This document shows positions 17,396 to 24,685 of a stretch of DNA of 64,000 bases, in pieces. The translations under genes and the position numbers were made by a program. Source of the DNA: JBBATK01 sp046297095 (GTDB taxonomy: Bacteria > Bacteroidota > Ignavibacteria > Kapaibacteriales > NICIL-2); contig JBKCNS010000040.1 of the NCBI GenBank assembly GCA_046297095.1, forward strand, positions 1 through 64,000, in the 5' to 3' direction. The notes under the pieces are model-generated. The model ran no database searches and had not been told where the DNA came from. It saw nothing but the letters and a program-made list of their open reading frames with translations. Within the stretch, counting starts at the first letter, position 1; each line of letters starts with the position of its first letter.

Positions 17396-18466
17396 ATGAA
17401 CGAGCATCCGCTCATACTGGCATTTGAATCGTCCTGCGACGACACCTCCGTGGCAGTTGTGCGCGGCAATGAGGTGTTGTGCAATCTTATCTCTTCTCAG
17501 GCAATACACGCTAAGTGGGGGGGCGTTATTCCGGAGCTGGCTTCCAGAGCGCATCTGGAGAATATCTCGGCACTCACTCTGGAAGCATTGCGACAATCGG
17601 ATGTCACCTTTGAACAGTTGGATGCTGTTGCCTGTACTACTCAGCCCGGGCTTATGGGCGCCTTACTCGTAGGCGCTAATTATGCTAAGGGCATAGCGCT
17701 ACGATACGCTCTTCCATGCGTACCGGTGCATCATATCGAAGGGCACTTATACTCGGCATATCTGGAAGATTCTTCATTGCCTTTTCCTGCAGTAGCATTG
17801 GTGGTGAGCGGCGGCCATACAATTTTGTTCCACCTGGAGTCGTTTGCATCGTACTCAATACTAGGCAGCACCAGGGATGATGCGGCCGGCGAAGCATTTG
17901 ATAAAGCGGCCAAGCTTCTTGGCCTGGGATATCCGGGCGGAGCAGAAATCGACAAACGCAGCAGGCGCGACAGTAAAGACCTTATCCGTTTTCCTCGCGC
18001 GCTGATGAATGAGCCCGGATACGAGTTCAGTTTCAGCGGAGTAAAAACGGCAGTGCGTCGGCACATCATTGACAACCATCCTCAAGGTTTGAGTGACGAA
18101 GCCTGCTCTGATATTTGTTCTTCTCTGCAAGAAGCAATCGTAGATGTACTGGTAACAAAGACCATGCGTGCTGCTGCGGAGCGCGACGTGCGCGCAGTAC
18201 TTATAGCCGGTGGCGTTTCGGCGAATTCACGTTTGCGCGAACGATTCACCGAGGAAGCTCACAAGGCGGCCGTGATTTTTGCTGCGCCGCGTATCAGCTA
18301 CTCGCTGGACAATGCCGCGATGATCGGCTTTTTAGCTCACCGTAAAATATTATCGGACGGATTGCTTGCGTACAAGCGATACGACTTTGAAGTCAGTTCT
18401 CAAGCGTACAGAGATCATCGCCACGGTTCTCGATCCGGTGTAAAACCCGCCGCAGTGAAGATCTGA
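17396..18466 (+). CDS. tsaD: tRNA N6-adenosine threonylcarbamoyltransferase TsaD
   Basis: 356 residues, normal for the family. The ASKHA-fold signatures are present: LAFESSCDDTSVAVV at the N-terminus, the metal-binding VHHIEGHLYSAYL (His-x3-His), LVVSGGHT, the DDAAGEAFDKAAKLLGLGYPGG phosphate loop, FSFSGVKTAV and AGGVSANSRLR. TsaD transfers the threonylcarbamoyl group to A37 of ANN-decoding tRNAs with TsaB and TsaE; those genes are not in the window. It starts 6 bp after the DUF4139-type gene and ends before a bidirectional terminator. Confidence 0.96.
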   Translation: MNEHPLILAFESSCDDTSVAVVRGNEVLCNLISSQAIHAKWGGVIPELASRAHLENISALTLEALRQSDVTFEQLDAVACTTQPGLMGALLVGANYAKGIALRYALPCVPVHHIEGHLYSAYLEDSSLPFPAVALVVSGGHTILFHLESFASYSILGSTRDDAAGEAFDKAAKLLGLGYPGGAEIDKRSRRDSKDLIRFPRALMNEPGYEFSFSGVKTAVRRHIIDNHPQGLSDEACSDICSSLQEAIVDVLVTKTMRAAAERDVRAVLIAGGVSANSRLRERFTEEAHKAAVIFAAPRISYSLDNAAMIGFLAHRKILSDGLLAYKRYDFEVSSQAYRDHRHGSRSGVKPAAVKI

Positions 18467-18542
18467 TCAGTCGAAGAACTGCCGGTAACATTCGCGTGCA
18501 GCATACACGGTAGTTCTGGACACGATATGAAATTTCTAAAGC

Positions 18543-18580
18543 AAAAAAGCCGAAGAGCACACTTGCTCTTCGGCTTTTTT
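18543..18580. terminator. Bidirectional terminator between tsaD and ald
   Basis: A perfect 17-bp inverted repeat (18543-18559 and 18564-18580, loop CACT) with A-run and T-run flanks serves both convergent genes. Confidence 0.93.
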
Positions 18581-18653
18581 ATTTACCTGCTTTGGCAACC
18601 GAGCTATAAGATTGTTTCTACAACACTCCCTTGCCTAAGCACATTTGGGATGT

Positions 18654-19766
18654 CTATACCAGCGATGACGGATCGGTGTAGGGCAAGCCAAAGGGCTCAG
18701 CCACTGCTTGATACACAATGTGACCATCCAAGAAGTTCAATCCCAACCACAATTCGTGATTGGACTTCACCGCTTCTTTCCAGCCCTTGTCTGCCAGTTG
18801 CAAAGCATAGGGAAGAGTAGCGTTGGTAAGTGCGATGGTGGATGTGTACGGTACTGCGCCCGGCATATTTGCTACGCAATAGTGCACTACATCATCGATC
18901 ACGTATGTAGGATTCTCGTGCGTGGTGGGCTTCGTGGTTTCGATACATCCGCCTTGATCTACGGAAACGTCGACGATCACTGCGCCCTTCTTCATGGTAG
19001 GGAGCATGTCGCGGGTTACCAGGAACGGAGCCTTGGCACCGGGAATAAGAACCGCGCCGATAACAACATCTGCTTCTGTTACGGCTTTGCGAACATTGGC
19101 CGGAGTTGACATCATCGTTATCACGTTCTTCGGCATTACATCATCAAGGTAACGTAGGCGATACAGATTGTTATCCATAATGGTAACGCGAGCACCAAAA
19201 CCCGCAGCAATCTTTGCTGCATTGATTCCCACAATACCACCACCCAGTACGAGTACGTTTCCAGGAGCTGTGCCGGGAACGCCGCCAAGCAATACGCCGC
19301 GGCCGCCCATTGCGCGCTCAAGGTACTTTGCGCCTTGCTGCGGAGCCATTCTGCCGGCTACTTCACTCATGGGAATGAGCAGCGGCAAGGAACCATCAGC
19401 TTTTTGTACGGTCTCGTAAGCAATACAAACGCTCTTGGTTTTTACCATTGCCTCTGTGAGTTCCAGCGACGCAGCGGCGTGGAAGTAGGTAAACACCACT
19501 TGGCCTTCGCGGATCAGATCGTACTCCTGTTTGATGGGCTCTTTCACCTTCATGATCATATCTGCTTTAGCAAACACTTCTGCAGCAGTAGGAATGATGG
19601 TGGCACCGGCATTGATATAATCTTCATTCGAGAATCCGCTGCCAACACCACCGTTGTTCTCAACGATCACCGTGTGGCCATGCTTTGTAAGCATGTCCGC
19701 ACCGCCCGGAGTCAGTGCGATTCTATTCTCGTTTGTTTTGATTTCCTTTGGAACACCAACTATCAT
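18654..19766 (-). CDS. ald: Alanine dehydrogenase
   Basis: 370 residues, the usual length. Key signs are MIVGVPKEIKTNENRIALTP at the start, catalytic Lys in MKVKEP, catalytic His in TYFHAA, the NAD-binding LVLGGGIVGINAAKIAAGFGA, and AVLIPGAKAPFLV near the C-terminal side. The enzyme interconverts alanine and pyruvate with NAD and ammonia. The ATG at 19766 is chosen because the conserved N-terminus begins there; the frame is open 22 codons further but that part is not typical of the family. It is a single-gene transcript ended by the shared terminator. Confidence 0.95.
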   Translation of the reverse strand: MIVGVPKEIKTNENRIALTPGGADMLTKHGHTVIVENNGGVGSGFSNEDYINAGATIIPTAAEVFAKADMIMKVKEPIKQEYDLIREGQVVFTYFHAAASLELTEAMVKTKSVCIAYETVQKADGSLPLLIPMSEVAGRMAPQQGAKYLERAMGGRGVLLGGVPGTAPGNVLVLGGGIVGINAAKIAAGFGARVTIMDNNLYRLRYLDDVMPKNVITMMSTPANVRKAVTEADVVIGAVLIPGAKAPFLVTRDMLPTMKKGAVIVDVSVDQGGCIETTKPTTHENPTYVIDDVVHYCVANMPGAVPYTSTIALTNATLPYALQLADKGWKEAVKSNHELWLGLNFLDGHIVYQAVAEPFGLPYTDPSSLV

Positions 19767-20122
19767 GGGAAGCCTTTCGAATGAATGATAAAATGAAGTT
19801 TCGATTTGTTGTGAGTGTGCGAACCTGAACATGCGATTGCCGGGCTATCCACCATTGGTGAATGCCACATAAATGACTCGCTCTGGGAGAATTACCGTTA
19901 CGATTCCAAGTTCTACCGGCTCTAGCAAATGCCCGATCCGGAGCGCAAAATTACAAGGGCGGCAGGGAAGAAGGGGTAAAAAATACAGGTATGTTGTCGC
20001 CTCGATATGATATGTTTCTGCGACGGAGTCGGTGCTATGCCGCACTCACAGCAAGGTGCACTGTGAATCGTTGTAGTTTTGCGCCTTGATCGATGTTCAC
20101 ACAGTAATAGTTCTGTAGATCT
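19767..20122. other. 356-bp intergenic region between divergent ald and the glycosyltransferase
   Basis: No convincing coding sequence or RNA gene is seen. It should contain the promoters of both divergent genes; one TAnnTTTG box for the plus-strand gene is at 20074-20081. An imperfect dyad (ACTGTGAATCG near 20060, CGATGTTCACACAGT near 20100) surrounds that box. Confidence 0.6.
20074..20081 (+). promoter_or_regulatory. Candidate -7 box (TAGTTTTG) for the glycosyltransferase
   Basis: Matches TAnnTTTG and lies 41 bp before the ATG at 20123. Confidence 0.4.
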
Positions 20123-20878
20123 ATGATTCTGGGAAAACGACTCGTCGTGGTGCTTCCGGCCTACAACGCAGAGAAGACACTGGAGCAGACCGTCCGCGAG
20201 ATTCCGGCCGACGTGGTGGACGAGGTTGTGCTGGTGGACGACCACTCTACCGACGGCACCCTACGTATCGCCCAGCAGTTGGGAATACGCCATGTGATAA
20301 AGCACCGGACTAACCTGGGCTATGGGGGCAATCAGAAGAGCTGTTATGCAAAGGCATTACAGCTGGATGCGGATATCATCATCATGCTGCATCCCGATTA
20401 CCAATACACGCCCAAGCTTATCACGGCAATGGCAAGTATTATAGCAAGCGGAGTGTATCCTGTTGTTTTAGGTTCAAGAATTTTGGGCAATGGTGCTCGA
20501 AACGGAGGAATGCCTCTGTACAAGTACATTGCCAACCGCTTCCTCACCTTGTTTCAGAACATCATGAGCGGGCAAAAACTATCGGAGTACCACACCGGAT
20601 ATAGGGCCTTCTCCAAAGAGATTTTCTCGCGTATCGACATCTCTGCCAACAGCAACGATTTTGTGTTCGACAACGAGATGCTCTCGCAGATCATCTTTGC
20701 CGGATTCGAGATAGCGGAAGTGACCTGTCCTACAAAGTATTTTGCCGAGGCTTCGTCTATCAATCTTCGACGAAGTATTGTGTATGGTATAGGTGTAGTT
20801 CGTGTGTCTGTACAACACGCGTGGGCTCGCCTTGGTTTGCCCGCGCATCTGCGCTACAACAATGTTTCTACGAGATGA
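20123..20878 (+). CDS. Family 2 glycosyltransferase (dolichol-phosphate mannosyltransferase-like)
   Basis: 251 residues of a GT-A fold: VVVLPAYNAEKTLEQTV at the N-terminus, the nucleotide-binding EVVLVDDHSTDGT, TNLGYGGNQKSCY, then MLHPDYQYTPKLI (DxD-like site) and GSRILGNGARNGGMPLYKYIANR. This is the DPM1/GtrB-like branch of GT2, but with no obvious C-terminal membrane segments, so it is likely a soluble or peripheral enzyme that adds a sugar to a lipid carrier or polysaccharide. Donor and acceptor are unknown. It precedes the PD40 gene by 58 bp. Confidence 0.88.
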   Translation: MILGKRLVVVLPAYNAEKTLEQTVREIPADVVDEVVLVDDHSTDGTLRIAQQLGIRHVIKHRTNLGYGGNQKSCYAKALQLDADIIIMLHPDYQYTPKLITAMASIIASGVYPVVLGSRILGNGARNGGMPLYKYIANRFLTLFQNIMSGQKLSEYHTGYRAFSKEIFSRIDISANSNDFVFDNEMLSQIIFAGFEIAEVTCPTKYFAEASSINLRRSIVYGIGVVRVSVQHAWARLGLPAHLRYNNVSTR

Positions 20879-20936
20879 TCTTTTGAGTGCATCTCCTTTC
20901 GCTAGTCCAATCACGCTCCGATTACTGTTTCGTCAC

Positions 20937-21866
20937 ATGCAACAAGCACAACATTATAAATCATCAAGCAGCCGTGATACACAAGCAATTGCCGGTGTGC
21001 GATTGCGCACAGGATGTGGTGGGTTTGTGCAGTGTTCGCTCATCATAATAACACTTGTGCTTGGTGGTGTATCCGCAACGGCGCAATCTCGCTGGCAAGC
21101 ACCGATGCCATTGGAAGCAGCCAATACACCGGCGGATGAATACGCTCCGGCTTGGTGTTTTCCCGAACGAAGGCTCGTGTTTACTCAGGAGCGAAAAAAG
21201 CGAGCACGGCTCATGAGTATGCAAAACCCTTCGTCGACGGATGCCACTGTTCCTATACAAGAGATCACCATTCCCGATCTGCCTCCAACGGCGCAGGTGA
21301 GCTATGCCTCATGGTCTGCTGCGGGCGATATGCTCTATTGCGCATTCCGCTCCACCGGCAAAGGCAGAGTGATCAATGTAATGGAGCGCTCGTTTGTGAA
21401 TTCCGTGTGGGGACCCTCGCGATTCGTAGCCGAATGTGCATCCGATGATTTCAATGGTCAGGTGACGATATCTCCTGATGGTAGCACCATGGTGTTTGCA
21501 AGCGATCGCGATGGCGGAGTTGGCAAGCTGGATTTATGGATGTGTAAAAAATCCGGATCGGTTTGGGATTCTCCTGTGCACATGGGTGAGCTGCTCAACA
21601 GCGCGGAGAACGAAATCACCCCCTTTTTAGCATCGTCGGATACTCTCTACTTTGCCGGCGACGGCTTTGGCGGGCGCGGCGGATACGATGTGTACAGAAC
21701 GGTGTTGGTGTCCGGAGAATGGCAATCTCCTGTTCCTATGGATGTATGCAACACTCCCTTCGACGATTCAGACTTTTGCGTACTTCCGGATGGTACAGCG
21801 GTGTTCGCATCCACTCGACCCGGCGGCAAGGGCGGTTTGGATTTGTATTGGTGCAAGAAAAAGTAA
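20937..21866 (+). CDS. Exported PD40/WD40-like beta-propeller protein
   Basis: 309 residues. A signal-type hydrophobic stretch ends in VSATAQ. Propeller blades of the TolB/PD40 kind follow: DEYAPAWCFPERRLVFTQ, GQVTISPDGSTMVFASDRDG, NEITPFLASSDTLYFAGDG, DDSDFCVLPDGTAVFASTRP. Such domains occur in periplasmic or surface proteins in this phylum, often with OmpA domains and gliding or T9SS parts, but there is no OmpA domain here. The frame is open upstream into the glycosyltransferase gene; the ATG at 20937 gives the best signal peptide. Its last codons lie inside the hairpin at 21863-21899. Confidence 0.8.
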   Translation: MQQAQHYKSSSSRDTQAIAGVRLRTGCGGFVQCSLIIITLVLGGVSATAQSRWQAPMPLEAANTPADEYAPAWCFPERRLVFTQERKKRARLMSMQNPSSTDATVPIQEITIPDLPPTAQVSYASWSAAGDMLYCAFRSTGKGRVINVMERSFVNSVWGPSRFVAECASDDFNGQVTISPDGSTMVFASDRDGGVGKLDLWMCKKSGSVWDSPVHMGELLNSAENEITPFLASSDTLYFAGDGFGGRGGYDVYRTVLVSGEWQSPVPMDVCNTPFDDSDFCVLPDGTAVFASTRPGGKGGLDLYWCKKK

Positions 21867-21899
21867 AGGTCGAATCACTATAAGCGATTCGACCTTTAC
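21863..21899 (-). terminator. Terminator of the minus-strand lipoprotein gene
   Basis: A perfect 14-bp stem (GTAAAGGTCGAATC 21863-21876, GATTCGACCTTTAC 21886-21899) with a 9-base loop. On the minus strand it is followed by CTTTTTCTT. The stop codon of the convergent PD40 gene is inside the left arm. On the plus strand no U-tract follows. Confidence 0.8.
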
Positions 21900-21937
21900 G
21901 TTGATCGTTGCAGTGTGCTGCTTGCGTCAGACCATAG

Positions 21938-21968
21938 CCTAAGCCTAAGCCTCAACCTCAACCTCAAC
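21938..21968. repeat. 6-bp tandem repeat next to a lipoprotein stop codon
   Basis: About five hexamer units, CCTAAG twice then CCTCAA three times, run up to the stop codon of the minus-strand lipoprotein gene at 21969. Confidence 0.85.
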
Positions 21969-22757
21969 TTACTCTGCCGAGTACCGTATGAGAGTGCTTT
22001 GAGTGCCATTCTTTCTCAATTGGGGGGATCCTGCAACGAGTGCAGCTGAATTGTCTGTGCGAGATTTATAGATCCCTACCTTGTCGATAAACCAAAAACG
22101 CTGCGGCAAAGAAAAGGTAACGAACCCTGCATCCACCGTAAAGTTCGTGATGTACTCCGTTGCATTTGCTGATTGTGAGCCAATGGTCACGGGTACTGTC
22201 GAGCCCTTAGTTCCGGTGATCTTACACTTAACATTCGAGAGTGTCAAGTTCGACCCGCCAAAGGAGACCACAAGTTGAGCGATCGTGGTATCATAGCTTG
22301 TCCAGGACACTGCAGTGTAATTATCCGCGGGCTTGATAGTAACCCATAGTCGTGTAGCTGGGAAGGTCGGAGCTATTTCCGTCAATTGAGGAACATTCAG
22401 GTCAAAAAACGTAGCGATACTTCCGTCACTTCCCTTGGAGAAGTAACTGGTATCACGGCGCGCGCTATCCAACTGCACATACACTACTCTATAGGAGGAA
22501 CGACCTAAGTAACTGATGCTATCCATCACGAAAGCAGAGTCGGTGAATATGGCTCCGGTAGCGTTACCGGTAGCAGAGTCCACAAGCTGACGGGAATAGA
22601 TCCAATAATTGCCGGTCTTCAATGGAAGCAACGTACTGTAGGTGGGCCCGGTGGGTTGGGGTGTAGTGGAATTGTCGCTGTCGCTGCAACCATTGTACAG
22701 CGCGCCCGTTATCACGACTGCCGCACACAGCAAGGCATTCTTCAATGATAGATTCAT
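21969..22757 (-). CDS. Lipoprotein of unknown function
   Basis: 262 residues. It has a lipoprotein signal (NALLCAAVVITGALYNGC, lipobox cysteine at about residue 24), followed by a Ser/Asp/Thr/Pro-rich linker. The rest is a beta-rich domain with LLPLKTGNYWIYSRQLVDS, a pattern often seen in Bacteroidetes outer-membrane lipoproteins, and no catalytic motif I can name. A location at the outer membrane is likely. The ATG at 22757 is chosen because it opens the signal peptide. Tandem hexamers and a terminator follow the stop codon. Confidence 0.75.
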   Translation of the reverse strand: MNLSLKNALLCAAVVITGALYNGCSDSDNSTTPQPTGPTYSTLLPLKTGNYWIYSRQLVDSATGNATGAIFTDSAFVMDSISYLGRSSYRVVYVQLDSARRDTSYFSKGSDGSIATFFDLNVPQLTEIAPTFPATRLWVTIKPADNYTAVSWTSYDTTIAQLVVSFGGSNLTLSNVKCKITGTKGSTVPVTIGSQSANATEYITNFTVDAGFVTFSLPQRFWFIDKVGIYKSRTDNSAALVAGSPQLRKNGTQSTLIRYSAE

Positions 22758-22845
22758 AAATGAATAAAAAATTGGTAACACAAAACGTCTTGTCTATAGA
22801 ACTATCGAGATGCTTATCCGCTTCCGGATTTGCTTACAACTTGCA

Positions 22846-24012
22846 TTATAAGCCGTTGTACCGCACCACCAATATACCGATGTCGTCGTATTGTTCAGTG
22901 CCCGACGAGAACGTATGCACATGTTCTATGAGCATCATCATAATTTCTTGAGCCGACGCAGATGCTCGAACAGAGCTTACACATTCTAGTACACGATTGG
23001 TTCCGAACATTTCTCCCGAGTAGCTGTGTGCTTCGGTAATACCATCCGTCATGAGTACCAAAGAGTCACCCGGAGACAGAGCAAGTTCTTTAGTAGCATA
23101 CGTGGTTTCGGATAGCATACCTACTGCCATGGAATCTGCGTGGCAAACCTCTTGGCAAGAGCCGTCTGCTGAGCGGAGCACCGGCTGCACATGAGCTGCA
23201 TTGCAGTAACGCAGCACTCCCGAATCTATATCGAGAAATCCAAGAAACACCGTCGCAAACATGGCCTGACGGTTATTCTCGGAAATGGCAGCATTCACCA
23301 ACGTCATGCATTCAGCGGGAGCTAAGCCGTGCAATGCGTGAGAACGAATAAGTGTTCTGGTAAGAGCCATCAAGAGTGCGGCTGATACTCCTTTGCCGGA
23401 TACATCGCCGATCACAAAGCCAAGGGTGGATTCGTTGACGAGAAAAAAATCGTAGAAGTCGCCGCCGATGTGTCGTGCAGGTAGCATTCCTCCCTCAATA
23501 TCGAACTCCTTTCGATGAGGAAACGCAGGAAATATGCGCGGCAGCATCTCTTGCTGTATGTCGTGGGCAATAGACAATTCGCGTTCGTATACCTTGAGCG
23601 TATCTCTGGAGCGCAATGCCTCGCGCACTATATCAACTTGTTGAGTAACCCTATCGATGGACTGAAGAATGTCGTCGAAGCCCACCGGCTTTACCAAATA
23701 GTCGCTGGCTCCGGAATTCATGGCGCGGCGCATGAAGTCTGCGTTGCTGTGAGCACTGATCACAATGCTCTTAATATGAGGATTATGGGCGTTGATTTGC
23801 TCAAGAAGCGTCAGACCATCCATGTGAGGCATGGATATATCGGTAAGTACCAACGAAATATGCGGGTGCACCTTGATAAGATCAAGTGCTTCAATGCCAT
23901 TGTTCGTGAAATACAGCGTGAGCGAGCCGTCTCGAACGCGAGACTCCAATGCAAGCTCGAGAAGCGTGCAGAACTCGGGGCTGTCGTCTACTATGAGAAG
24001 GTGATAACTCAT
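22846..24012 (-). CDS. Response regulator fused to a PP2C-type (SpoIIE/RsbU) phosphatase
   Basis: 388 residues. The receiver domain (1-120) has acidic Asp9/Asp10, phosphoacceptor Asp58 (TDIS), Ser86 and Lys108. A linker helix (125-155) leads to a SpoIIE/RsbU phosphatase domain with LSIAHDIQQEMLP, GGDFYDFF at 183-190, GDVSGKGVSAALLMA at 202-216, MTDGITEA at 321-328 and a C-terminal QYDDIGILVV. In the family such proteins dephosphorylate anti-anti-sigma factors when the receiver is phosphorylated. The partner kinase and STAS protein are not in the window. The ATG at 24012 starts the receiver domain exactly; the longer open frame is not domain-like. It is divergent from the DoxX/MauE-like gene. 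Confidence 0.9.
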   Translation of the reverse strand: MSYHLLIVDDSPEFCTLLELALESRVRDGSLTLYFTNNGIEALDLIKVHPHISLVLTDISMPHMDGLTLLEQINAHNPHIKSIVISAHSNADFMRRAMNSGASDYLVKPVGFDDILQSIDRVTQQVDIVREALRSRDTLKVYERELSIAHDIQQEMLPRIFPAFPHRKEFDIEGGMLPARHIGGDFYDFFLVNESTLGFVIGDVSGKGVSAALLMALTRTLIRSHALHGLAPAECMTLVNAAISENNRQAMFATVFLGFLDIDSGVLRYCNAAHVQPVLRSADGSCQEVCHADSMAVGMLSETTYATKELALSPGDSLVLMTDGITEAHSYSGEMFGTNRVLECVSSVRASASAQEIMMMLIEHVHTFSSGTEQYDDIGILVVRYNGL

Positions 24013-24172
24013 TCGGCAATGCGATTCCTTTCGGGCTACAAAGTAGCGATTTCCGCATGATCCTGCTACGGCGACTGTCAACTTCACGTAAAAAAGATGG
24101 TCGAAAGCACAAGGACCTTTCGTGCGTATCGGGTTGTCGTGCTTATAGAGCGATTCCCAACGCAGCATTTGA

Positions 24173-24180
24173 TATTTTTG
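24173..24180 (+). promoter_or_regulatory. Candidate -7 box (TATTTTTG) for the DoxX/MauE-like gene
   Basis: Matches TAnnTTTG and ends 16 bp before the ATG at 24197, implying a leader of only about 10 bases. Confidence 0.5.
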
Positions 24181-24196
24181 CCCTAAGGACACGCCT

Positions 24197-24685
24197 ATGA
24201 AATCAATCTTTTCGCATCCATACCTAACCGTTGTAGCCAGGCTTATTGTGGGACTGGTATTCGTGAGCTACGGTATTGACAAAATCATTACACCAAAGGA
24301 TTTTGCTCACAGCATTTTGAATTACCAGATTCTCCCTCCGGCATCTGTCAATATCATGGCTTTGATTCTGCCCTGGGTAGAGGTGGTGGCAGGTGTGCTG
24401 CTCATAGTGGGTATAAGAATACGAGCATCTGCGTTCCTGTGCGGTTTACTCTTGGTGACCTTCGTTGTTGCCATTTCAACGGCTATGCTTCGAGGTCTGG
24501 AAATCAATTGCGGCTGCTCTGCGAACTCAGAGCCGGTTGGGTTTAAAAAAATCTTCGAGGACATTGTGTACCTGGCCTTGTGTGTGCACATCATGGTGTA
24601 TCCGCATGGAGCGCTCACATTAGACTCCTACACCTCAAGCCGCCGCGAATCTACACACGACATTCACGGGGAGCCTACCGCGTGA
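24197..24685 (+). CDS. DoxX/MauE-like four-helix membrane protein with NCGC motif
   Basis: 162 residues with four predicted membrane segments (about 10-28, 45-70, 76-98, 120-138) and the first-helix pattern ARLIVGLVFVSYGIDKIITP typical of DoxX/MauE proteins. N-C-G-C in the loop before the fourth helix resembles the redox-type cysteine pair of the MauE branch, which is linked with disulfide or electron-transfer chemistry in the envelope. Substrate and partner are unknown. The gene's TGA overlaps the GTG start of the homocysteine methyltransferase gene (GTGA), so the two are translationally coupled. Confidence 0.8.
   Translation: MKSIFSHPYLTVVARLIVGLVFVSYGIDKIITPKDFAHSILNYQILPPASVNIMALILPWVEVVAGVLLIVGIRIRASAFLCGLLLVTFVVAISTAMLRGLEINCGCSANSEPVGFKKIFEDIVYLALCVHIMVYPHGALTLDSYTSSRRESTHDIHGEPTA

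Noticed and set aside
24387..24404. TGGCAG...CTGC in the DoxX/MauE-like gene as sigma-54 promoter
   Set aside because: Spacing fits, but the -12 half is CTGC, the -24 half has a mismatch, and it is inside coding sequence.
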